A stretch of DNA of 37,332 bases from M3007 sp046316495. GTDB lineage: Bacteria > Bacteroidota > Bacteroidia > Chitinophagales > Saprospiraceae. The stretch spans positions 1 to 37,332 of the forward strand of contig JBKDAM010000124.1 of NCBI GenBank assembly GCA_046316495.1, in the 5' to 3' direction. A program made the position numbers and the translations under genes. Numbering within the stretch: position 1 is the stretch's first letter; every line of letters starts with the position of its first letter. Shown one piece after another: positions 1-8,021 of the stretch. The notes under the pieces are model-generated. The model saw only the letters and a program-made list of their open reading frames with translations, was not told where the DNA came from and did no database searches.

Positions 1-3000
1 TTGGTAGATACCGTCATGTCTTCCGGGCAGATCCAGCTTGGTGCGCTTTCATCCAGCACCTTGATGACCTGAATATAATACTGTGGATTTTGCGTTGGAG
101 GAAATGGAGTAGTGGGTAAGCACATATCCAAGACAGTCCAAGTACGCAGAATCTTGTAGCTACCGTCACAAACAGGCAGAATTTCATCTACATAAACCGC
201 TTGCAATTCGCAGTGGTTAGCAGCCGGCCAAATTGGATATTTAATAACACCCGCAGGATAGCTGTATTCAACATATGGAGTACCCGTGACAGAAGGATTG
301 GTATTGCCATTTTCGCAACTAACAATGGTATCAGCAGGGAATTTCACATCATCAATTCTAGAGCTGATGATAGAAATCACTTGCGAGCAGCTGCCGGTGT
401 TGCCGGAGGCATCCGTAACCACCCAAGTACGGATCAGATTGGCGGTCACATTGGTGACCACATTACAATCAAGTTCCACCCAGGTATCAGAGAAAGTTTG
501 GGTAAATGTTCCGCAATTCTCGGTTACGCTTGGATAGGCTCCACCGTATCCCTTCGTTCCAGACAAGCAGACCGGACTAAGATCAGGTTCACCGCAGGAT
601 ACGCTGAGGGGTTGGCAAGTCACTACTGGGGCCAATTTGTCCTCTACCTTCAGCGTTCCCCAGCAAGAGTTACCAGAAATCAGGTGGGTTACTTTCACTG
701 CCCACGTTTTACCAATATCATTCACACCTACTACTGCAGGACTCACCCATGGGCCATTACCGATCGGTAGCGTGCGGTCGATAGAAACGGTGTAATCATC
801 GTAGCAGCCAAAATTACCCTCCAAAACCATGTCAGGGTCAATTTCAACGGAACAATCTTCATCCAGTGAAACGTGCACCAATTCATTACAAACCAGCACT
901 GAAGGAGTGCTTACCACGGTTACGATTGTGGAAATAGACTGGATACAGCCAGGATCAGCAGGGCCTGCCGCCTTGGGTGTTCCGCCATTTACCGTATAAA
1001 CAATGGTATATTGTCCTACCCCTTGACCTGGATCGAAGGTAGTGGCCGGAACTCCATTGATGGTAAATCCTTGAGAAACGATGTTCACATCCCCAGGATC
1101 TCCCGTCAGTGCGACCGGTTCTGAGTATAAACAGAAGGGACCAGCGAGGTTGGTCACAAAGGAAGGATTTGGATAGCTGCAAGCATTACCAATCGTAAGG
1201 GTTTCTCCACTTGCGCTGGTTGCGGTAATACTGTATCCAATGGCGTCCACGTGCAGACCGTTGAGGTAATAATCTCCACTACCCACAGGGCTTTCTACAA
1301 AGGTGGTACCCACCGCAATCGGGGTAGGAGCCGCAGGAGGAGCAGCGCTATTCGCCTGGAAGAGGCCTGCAACAGAGGTCACCGTCCATGTTTTTCCAGT
1401 CAAGGATTCTATTTTAATTTGCTCAGCAAACTGACCATTGGTAGTAGTCGTTGCATTGTTTTTACAAACACAAGGATCCGAAATCAGAATAACAGGTGTG
1501 CAACGTGGAGAAGGATTGATAGTCACTTGTGCATTGCAAGTACCGATATTGCCACACTGATCCTGTACGCTTACAACAAACGTTTGTGTAGTACCTTGCT
1601 CATCGCAATCATACGTTGCAGAGTTAGCAAGCACGGTCAAAGCAGAAGAAGCAGAACAGTTGTCCGTTGCGGTGAACGGAATATTCGCAGCTGTAATGGT
1701 GATCGTTCCTGAACTGGAGAGATTCACCGTAACTGGCTGGCACGTAACTACTGGAGCGACCAAGTCACGAACAGAAATCACCTGCGTATGCACCGTAGAG
1801 TTACCACAGTTATCCGTGGCGGTCCAAGTACGGGTAATATTGGAAGCAAATGGACAACCTGGCACACTGCTCGTAGAGGTAGTGAACGTAACTGGTAGGC
1901 CAACTGGAGGTTGACCAGCAGGGAACGACTGTCCTTGGTTTATTGCACCAGGCGTAGCTGGTGCAGGTGAATTCCACGTAAATGCAGCCGCTGTAGTTCC
2001 CGTACCCGTTAGGCGCAAGGATTGTCCAACTGGCTCATTGCCTGTTTCAAAAACGCCAATATCCGTGGAAACCATTCCATTTGCAGGTCCACCTACCGCT
2101 GTAAACGTTCCTTCGTAACTCAGGAACTGAACAACAGTCGCTCCTTTAACCAAGGCTACACCATCTGGCGCACCATTTTGGAGTCCATTAGCAGGGTAGC
2201 TAAAGGCAATCGCACCAAAGCCGTTGCTTTGATCTGGAATAACCCCAGAAAGTGCCATACTGCTGTAAGTTCCACCACCGGATCCATTATAAAGGTATAA
2301 TTCGTAGCCGCCGAGGTTAGTACCTGCACGGCCAGCAATTTCAATAAATTCATTAACATCCGCACCAATGTTATCATAGTGCATCTCGTTCATCCAAACC
2401 GGACCGTTTACGATACCAGCAGGGTCGCAATCATCCGTAGCCACCACATTCGGAACAGCTGGAATAGGATCAGAACAGCTAATGGTCACGTTGGCAGGAC
2501 TTGGAGTAAGAACCGGCTTGGTTACGTCTTGAACGGTCAATACCTGAGAATGGGTCGCTGTATTACCACAAGCATCCGAAATCGACCAAGTGCGTGTGAT
2601 AATTTTGGAGCCAGCGCAAGCACCTGGAACCTCTGTCTGCTGGAAAGAAGCCGCATTCGAAATGGGCAGCGGTAATATAGTCTGATTCGGATTCAGAACA
2701 CCGGGAGAATCATCGGTAGTCAATGACCACACAAAGTTAGTTGCAATTTGGCCAGTGCCCGTCAAATGGATAGAGCCCCCTGCAGCAGGAGCAGGCAAAT
2801 CTTCCTGAACACCCACATCAGTAGAGAAGACACCGGTAGCAGGACCACCATTCGCCTGGAAAACACCTTCGTAGCTCAGGAACTGAACCAGCATGTTGGA
2901 AGAAATCTTGTATAGGGCAATTCCATCCGGTGATCCATTCTGGATACCATTTACTGGATACGTAAAGGCAACCGCACCAAATCCGCTACCTCCCTCATTA

Positions 3001-6000
3001 TCAATCAAACCAGAAAGGGTACGAGTATCATATACCACTCCACCATTCCCATTATATAAAATTAGTTGATAGTCGGACAAATCAATACCCGCCGTTCCAG
3101 CAACTTCAACAAATTCATTTACGTCTGCACCAATGTTATCATAGTGGAACTCGTTAATCCAAATGACACTCGGAGCAACACCGCCTCCACAATTATCATT
3201 GCCAGTCAACATCACGGGCATCGGCAGATTTTCTGTACACGCAATCGTCACATTAGCAGGTAAGGCCTCGTTGAAAGTTGGAGGAGTCTGATCGTTTACC
3301 GTAATAACTTGTGCACAAGTACCTACATTTCCAGCCGCATCTACAGAGCGATATGTCCGAGTTAATGTATACCGATTCGCACAAGTCTGCGCACTTACTA
3401 CATCTCCCTGAAGCGTCACGGTCAATGGACTGGTACAATTATCTGTCGCCAAAACGGAAGCAGGCGCTGCCGCAGGAACACCACTGCTGCACGAAACCGT
3501 CAAAGCAGCTGGGCAAGTCAATACTGGACTTTGTGTATCTGGATCCGCTGCCACCACCGCAGAAATGGTCGTTCCAGAACAACCAGTACCTGTAACAGTC
3601 ACAGTATAAGTAGCTGCAGCAATGCTAGTGAGATCTTCTGTAGTTGCTCCATTGGACCAGCTGTATAAGAAAGGACCATTACCTCCTGTTACAACTAAGT
3701 TGACAGCTCCATTATTAGTACCGCAAGTTGTGTTCGTAACAATCGTAGAAAGGGAGGGGCAAATTGAAGAACAGTTACCAACAGAAGGGCCTGTCGCTGC
3801 CAGTGAGCAGGAGGGCTGGGCAGAGAACTCCAAGGTCACATTCGTAGGAGTGCCGTCCGCTTTAAACCAAATTCCAACAAAAGTATGGGGGCTGGTTAAA
3901 CCTGTAACCGAAACAGTCAAGTCTCCACCACCAGGAAGTGCATCACCGCCTGCAGCAAATTGAAGTGTGCCGGTTGCAGGTGGGTTTACGAAGGTCACCG
4001 TTACATCCATGACGAAGTAATCGTCAGATGTGTTTTCAGGAGTACCATTATTATTACAAGCGCTAGGTGTTCCAAAGGTCACTGCACTGATTGAACAGCC
4101 ACAGCCAGATGGCTCATTAATGGTATAGGAAGCAGAGGCAGTACAACCACCCGCATCTGTGACAGTAACCGTATACACTGCTGCCGAGAGTCCGGAAATA
4201 TCTTCCGTGGTGGCCATATTAGACCAAGCATACGTATAAGGTGCCAATCCACCACTAACAGATAAGTCTACCGCTCCGCTATTAGGAGCAGCACAAGTAG
4301 GCTGGGTCTCCACCCCACTTGGAGTAAGTCCTCCAGGAGAAACCACTATTGCAGCAGAACCGCTTAGTGTGCCTGCCGTACAACTAGCCGCATCCGTTAC
4401 AGAAACCAGCGTATAAGTAGCTGAGCTGGAAACTGCTTGACTGATCGCAGTTCCACTCACATAATTTGTAACGGTATAGTTGGTAGTGCCATCCGTGTAA
4501 ACAACCGTATAAGGGCTTGTTCCACCAGTAATGGTAACTGCGACTGGGACCGTGGACAAGTTTCCACTGCCGCAGAACGTGCCGTTTCCGCTTATGGTAG
4601 CAGAAATAGATGGGCAAGGAACTACACAAGAAGGGGTGAAGGACAAATTATCCAAACCAAACTCATCACGTGAACCAGAACCACCTGCATCTGCACCGGA
4701 CCAACGGAAGTAAATATACCCTCCATTGGAAACCGACAAGCCGGTCAAGGTAGTAGAACGCGGTACCGTCTGTATGGAAACAGGCGTTGGATCTGCTGCT
4801 AACGGTGAGGCGTAATCCAAAGCAGATACCTGAGTGTACGTTACATTATCCGTTGAATAAGAAAAGTTAAAGCTGTTACTTCTTGCCTGGTCATTGCGCA
4901 CCAAAATATCATAGGCTACTTGCATGGAAGTAAGCGTAGAGCCGCTGTTATTTAATACACGCAAGGTAGCAGTACCGGGAGCCCAGTCGCTTCCACCAGG
5001 TTGAATGTATAAAGCACCATTATTTAAGGAATAGATACCTCCGGATGTAACTCCCCCAGCGGTATTCCCACGAGCGTAATCGCCAGTATTATTGGTTCCT
5101 CCAAAGGGCAAGCTACCCTCGGACCATCCTGTCCAAGCCCAATTGTTAGAACACAACTGCGTCGCGCTTGGAGTTGGATTGACACCTGCTCCACCAAATC
5201 CATTAAAATCAACTGTTACCGGAGAAGTACAATTGGCAAAGGATAAATCGGAACAGGGTGCTGACACCGCATTGATGGTAAAATTCACATTCGAAACATC
5301 AAAGAAGATATTATTCGAGCAGCGAATCCATACACGAGCAGTCGTAGTGGTAATATTCGGCAGGGTTACACTTTGTGTGCCATCGTTGGTGGTTGCTGCC
5401 GCCAAGGTGGTGAAGGTCACACCCCCATCCGTGGTTAATAGGATATCCACGTTGGCGCAGCTAATCGGTGCAGCCGTCGTACCGGCCACATCCCAAGTAA
5501 CTGTCTGAGTAGAACCCCCTGCATACGTCACCGCTGTGTTCGGAGAAGTCACTAAGAAAGGCCCAGTTCCACTTACCGTAGTCACCGTATTTTGAGCCTC
5601 CCCCGTACATCCCGCGGTGGCAAAATTGTCGCGCACCGTTACCCGGAAATTCATCGCCCGACCTACAGATGGCAATTCCTCCCAAACAGGGTTGGTATTG
5701 CTTAAAATATCTGCTAAGGCAGGAAAATAACGCGTCGGAGAAGTAACCGGATCGAAAGACCGGAACATTGGCCCCGTGGTATTAGTTGCCGCAGGTGGCA
5801 TCGTTTGCGCCGGAGCGGAATAAGCATCGATCTGCTCCCAACAGTACGTCAATGATGCACCGGGATCAGATGCCGTGGCGGTCATCACAAAAGGGGTGGA
5901 CGCAGGAATTGAATAATTAGACAATCCCGTAACGGTAGGCGCTGAATTGGAAACCGAAACCGCATTATCGCAAGTCGAACCACCACCCGTCGCTACAAAA

Positions 6001-7259
6001 TTGCGCATTTCAAACAGACTAGCCGTGCTGAAGTAATCGTCACTGTTGTTTTGTACATTCGGTGAACAAATACCTGCATAACCCATAATGGTTGAAGCAG
6101 AGCCAGGCTCGATCGCCGTTGCATCGTTACGTTCACAACTGTTGTATTGGGTGTGGTTCCCGTTGAACTGGTGGCCCATTTCATGCGCCACATAGTCAAT
6201 ATCAAATGGATCACCCACCGGAGATCCACTGCCTGTAACACCACCCGCTTTAACGGAGTTGTTACAAACGGAACCCAAATACGCTACCCCACCTCCACCG
6301 GTGCTGAAAACGTGGCCAATATCAAAATTGCTATTGCCAATCACAGCGTCTAAATTGGAAATGTTTTCTCCCAACATCACAAAACCATCGTTGTTGGTAT
6401 ATGGATCGGTGGCAGGATTTGTATAAATAATAAGGTTGTTGTTCGCAATCAAAATCATCCGAGAAGCAGCGTCTTTTTCAAACACGCCATTCACCCGGTT
6501 CATGGTGGTTACCTGTGCCGCTAAAGCAAGTGTCACCGTACCTCCATGAAAAGTGGTGTACTCACCCGTCGCCGCCAGCGCAAGCCGGTATTCGTGCCGG
6601 ATACCACAGTCCCCAACGTACTCTGCACCATGCGTTTTGTCAGGAGCATTGAACGAAAAGGTATCGTCCACCTCGCAAGTCATGCGGTTATCTTCACTTT
6701 TAACAAAATCCCTCTTGTAGTAAACGAGGTAGTCCTCTTGGTCTCCAAACTGGTATGGATCGATAAATACGCTGGTTCCTCCACCGTAAGTCATCGCATG
6801 AAAACCCCTTGGCGTGAAATCCAATCGGATCAACTCCGAAGGGTTGTCCAGATTTACTCCGGCATACGTGCGAATCTCAGGATAGGCTGCTGCTAGTTCC
6901 GCTGCCATAATGGGGGAATACCACACACGGTAACGCCCAAAATTACCGTCCGGCAATGGCAACTGAAGCTCTAAACCACCCGTCGCGAGCGAAATGGAAG
7001 ACTCCTCTGGAAGGGCTTCCAAAAAGCCCCGCATGCCACTGACATCCAATCGATAGGTTTGGTAGTTGGCGGGAATAATGTACCGAACGCCTCCATCCAG
7101 CGGAATGTCCGTCTCTTTTATTTCCTGCCAAAAATAAGCAGTTTCGGAACCTGACACCTGCGCCTTCAACGAAGTCGACAAGAGACTAGTACCAAAGAGG
7201 AAAACAGCACAAACGACATAGGACCGAAGGACAGCCCTACTAAGTAAACTTTTTCTCAT
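1..7259 (-). CDS. Giant secreted metzincin-type metalloprotease/adhesin with SprB, HYR-like and lamin-tail domains (3' end outside window)
   Basis: The frame is open without a stop from the ATG at 7259 to the left edge (2419 codons), so the C-terminus is missing. Residues 1-34 form a signal peptide ending in LKAQ. A reprolysin-like zinc protease follows: HEMGHQFNGNH at residues 359-369 supplies three His ligands (359, 363, 369) and the catalytic Glu360, and a downstream IMGYAG fits the Met-turn. Next come beta-sandwich modules and a jelly-roll-like stretch (about 668-875). SprB-type repeats lie near 985-1040 and 1178-1228. HYR-like repeats alternate with two lamin-tail-like domains (about 1366-1530 and 1621-1777), then more HYR-like modules. 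This architecture is typical of type IX-secreted cell-surface proteins of Saprospiria. The sorting domain would lie beyond the edge. The substrate is unknown; protein degradation or attachment is inferred. Many short + strand ORFs here are shadows. Confidence 0.93.
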   Translation of the reverse strand, partial: MRKSLLSRAVLRSYVVCAVFLFGTSLLSTSLKAQVSGSETAYFWQEIKETDIPLDGGVRYIIPANYQTYRLDVSGMRGFLEALPEESSISLATGGLELQLPLPDGNFGRYRVWYSPIMAAELAAAYPEIRTYAGVNLDNPSELIRLDFTPRGFHAMTYGGGTSVFIDPYQFGDQEDYLVYYKRDFVKSEDNRMTCEVDDTFSFNAPDKTHGAEYVGDCGIRHEYRLALAATGEYTTFHGGTVTLALAAQVTTMNRVNGVFEKDAASRMILIANNNLIIYTNPATDPYTNNDGFVMLGENISNLDAVIGNSNFDIGHVFSTGGGGVAYLGSVCNNSVKAGGVTGSGSPVGDPFDIDYVAHEMGHQFNGNHTQYNSCERNDATAIEPGSASTIMGYAGICSPNVQNNSDDYFSTASLFEMRNFVATGGGSTCDNAVSVSNSAPTVTGLSNYSIPASTPFVMTATASDPGASLTYCWEQIDAYSAPAQTMPPAATNTTGPMFRSFDPVTSPTRYFPALADILSNTNPVWEELPSVGRAMNFRVTVRDNFATAGCTGEAQNTVTTVSGTGPFLVTSPNTAVTYAGGSTQTVTWDVAGTTAAPISCANVDILLTTDGGVTFTTLAAATTNDGTQSVTLPNITTTTARVWIRCSNNIFFDVSNVNFTINAVSAPCSDLSFANCTSPVTVDFNGFGGAGVNPTPSATQLCSNNWAWTGWSEGSLPFGGTNNTGDYARGNTAGGVTSGGIYSLNNGALYIQPGGSDWAPGTATLRVLNNSGSTLTSMQVAYDILVRNDQARSNSFNFSYSTDNVTYTQVSALDYASPLAADPTPVSIQTVPRSTTLTGLSVSNGGYIYFRWSGADAGGSGSRDEFGLDNLSFTPSCVVPCPSISATISGNGTFCGSGNLSTVPVAVTITGGTSPYTVVYTDGTTNYTVTNYVSGTAISQAVSSSATYTLVSVTDAASCTAGTLSGSAAIVVSPGGLTPSGVETQPTCAAPNSGAVDLSVSGGLAPYTYAWSNMATTEDISGLSAAVYTVTVTDAGGCTASASYTINEPSGCGCSISAVTFGTPSACNNNGTPENTSDDYFVMDVTVTFVNPPATGTLQFAAGGDALPGGGDLTVSVTGLTSPHTFVGIWFKADGTPTNVTLEFSAQPSCSLAATGPSVGNCSSICPSLSTIVTNTTCGTNNGAVNLVVTGGNGPFLYSWSNGATTEDLTSIAAATYTVTVTGTGCSGTTISAVVAADPDTQSPVLTCPAALTVSCSSGVPAAAPASVLATDNCTSPLTVTLQGDVVSAQTCANRYTLTRTYRSVDAAGNVGTCAQVITVNDQTPPTFNEALPANVTIACTENLPMPVMLTGNDNCGGGVAPSVIWINEFHYDNIGADVNEFVEVAGTAGIDLSDYQLILYNGNGGVVYDTRTLSGLIDNEGGSGFGAVAFTYPVNGIQNGSPDGIALYKISSNMLVQFLSYEGVFQANGGPATGVFSTDVGVQEDLPAPAAGGSIHLTGTGQIATNFVWSLTTDDSPGVLNPNQTILPLPISNAASFQQTEVPGACAGSKIITRTWSISDACGNTATHSQVLTVQDVTKPVLTPSPANVTISCSDPIPAVPNVVATDDCDPAGIVNGPVWMNEMHYDNIGADVNEFIEIAGRAGTNLGGYELYLYNGSGGGTYSSMALSGVIPDQSNGFGAIAFSYPANGLQNGAPDGVALVKGATVVQFLSYEGTFTAVGGPANGMVSTDIGVFETGNEPVGQSLRLTGTGTTAAAFTWNSPAPATPGAINQGQSFPAGQPPVGLPVTFTTSTSSVPGCPFASNITRTWTATDNCGNSTVHTQVISVRDLVAPVVTCQPVTVNLSSSGTITITAANIPFTATDNCSASSALTVLANSATYDCDEQGTTQTFVVSVQDQCGNIGTCNAQVTINPSPRCTPVILISDPCVCKNNATTTTNGQFAEQIKIESLTGKTWTVTSVAGLFQANSAAPPAAPTPIAVGTTFVESPVGSGDYYLNGLHVDAIGYSITATSASGETLTIGNACSYPNPSFVTNLAGPFCLYSEPVALTGDPGDVNIVSQGFTINGVPATTFDPGQGVGQYTIVYTVNGGTPKAAGPADPGCIQSISTIVTVVSTPSVLVCNELVHVSLDEDCSVEIDPDMVLEGNFGCYDDYTVSIDRTLPIGNGPWVSPAVVGVNDIGKTWAVKVTHLISGNSCWGTLKVEDKLAPVVTCQPLSVSCGEPDLSPVCLSGTKGYGGAYPSVTENCGTFTQTFSDTWVELDCNVVTNVTANLIRTWVVTDASGNTGSCSQVISIISSRIDDVKFPADTIVSCENGNTNPSVTGTPYVEYSYPAGVIKYPIWPAANHCELQAVYVDEILPVCDGSYKILRTWTVLDMCLPTTPFPPTQNPQYYIQVIKVLDESAPSWICPEDMTVST

Positions 7260-7284
7260 GAGTAGATTTTGATTAAAATTGAGC

Positions 7285-7292
7285 CAAAGGTA
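7285..7292 (-). promoter_or_regulatory. -7 element of the adhesin promoter
   Basis: On the - strand the octamer TACCTTTG matches the Bacteroidota -7 consensus TAnnTTTG and lies 25 nt upstream of the ATG at 7259. No TTG occurs at the 21-nt spacing seen at other promoters in this window, so only the -7 half is supported. Confidence 0.55.
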
Positions 7293-7595
7293 ACGAAAAG
7301 AATGTTTTTTACCTAGATTAATAACATATTAAATAAAATAAATTATGTATTTTATTGATAATAATAAAAATGTGGCATGTTAAGTTATTAAAAAGTCAAT
7401 CATAGCCCCTTTTTTTTAATCAAAATTCACCTTTTTACCTCCAAATCACATATTGAATAATACACATTCGTTTTTTACTCTTCAATTCAGTGTCCAACCA
7501 TCCAATCCCACCCAACGCTGCTGTTAAAATATCTTTTTTAAAAAATTAACACCTCTATCTGTAACATTTTCCTCTCTGAGTCGTCTAACTTCCAT

Positions 7596-7603
7596 TACCT
7601 TTG
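7596..7603 (+). promoter_or_regulatory. -7 element for the small membrane-protein gene
   Basis: TACCTTTG, identical to the -7 octamer used elsewhere in the window, lies 46 nt upstream of the ATG at 7650. At the expected -33 position the sequence is not TTG (a T-run lies just upstream), so a weak -33 or an activator is possible. Confidence 0.55.
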
Positions 7604-7649
7604 TACAACGATTGTCTCTTGAGTTCAATCAACAAAAACCGGCTCCACC

Positions 7650-7907
7650 ATGAAAAAAGAAGTTACTCGTAAATCCATGACAGGCCTGCTCGTAGGGCTG
7701 AGCATCGCTTCTTTTGTGTACGTCAATTTCCTTGCAGGAAGTAGCTCCACGGCAAACCCCTCCAGCGGCAAACTATTGCCAACAACAGCAGCCTCCTCCG
7801 ACTTTGACCAGCCTGACTCGGAACAACCAAAATCCAGCAACCCCACTTTGGCCGTACTGTCAAAAGCGTACCTGCTGATCCATAAACTAGTCCCCGCCGG
7901 AAAATAA
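7650..7907 (+). CDS. Small single-pass membrane or secreted protein, unknown function
   Basis: This 85-residue protein has a basic N-terminus (MKKEVTRKS), a hydrophobic segment at about residues 10-29, a Ser/Ala/Pro/Asn-rich low-complexity middle, and a hydrophobic then basic tail. The N-terminal segment could be an uncleaved anchor or a signal peptide. It stands alone between its own -7 element (7596) and a strong terminator (7931), which argues for a real monocistronic gene. No family is recognised. An ORF overlapping it on the other strand has no promoter or recognisable domain. An internal ATG at 7677 is a less likely start because it would lose the basic n-region. Confidence 0.6.
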   Translation: MKKEVTRKSMTGLLVGLSIASFVYVNFLAGSSSTANPSSGKLLPTTAASSDFDQPDSEQPKSSNPTLAVLSKAYLLIHKLVPAGK

Positions 7908-7930
7908 TAGTGCCTCCGGATGCCTATATC

Positions 7931-7967
7931 ATCCCCTTGCAATTCACCTTGCAAGGGGATTTTTTTT
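7931..7967 (+). terminator. Rho-independent terminator
   Basis: A perfect 10-bp stem (ATCCCCTTGC with GCAAGGGGAT, loop of 10) is followed by a run of T. It lies 24 nt after the small gene's stop. It also shows that the longer reading frame starting at 7920 is not the start of the next gene. Confidence 0.9.
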
Positions 7968-7997
7968 GTCAAAAATATACCTGACTCGTTATATTTA
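7966..7997 (+). promoter_or_regulatory. Promoter of the first TonB receptor gene
   Basis: TTG (7966-7968), 21 nt, then TATATTTA (7990-7997), a near match to TAnnTTTG. It begins in the T-run of the preceding terminator and lies 25 nt upstream of the ATG at 8022, which supports that start. Confidence 0.55.
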
Positions 7998-8021
7998 CGC
8001 CCAACAAACGACGTTCCGACT

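Larger units (their letters stand above)
7260..7649. other. AT-rich divergent intergenic region
   Basis: This non-coding stretch separates the - strand adhesin from the + strand small gene. It holds the two -7 elements described separately and an A/T-only hairpin with 9-bp arms (7332-7340 with 7348-7356, loop of 7). It has long A and T runs, far more AT-rich than the flanking genes. I see no ORF or RNA gene in it. Confidence 0.6.

Noticed and set aside
201..6896. Many + strand ORFs of 60-190 codons opposite the adhesin
   Set aside because: They have no domains, no promoters and poor residue composition, and the - strand frame is continuous with recognisable domains through the whole stretch.
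7920..8021. N-terminal extension of the first TonB receptor from the ATG at 7920
   Set aside because: It would begin inside a terminator and precede the promoter; the signal peptide starts at 8022.
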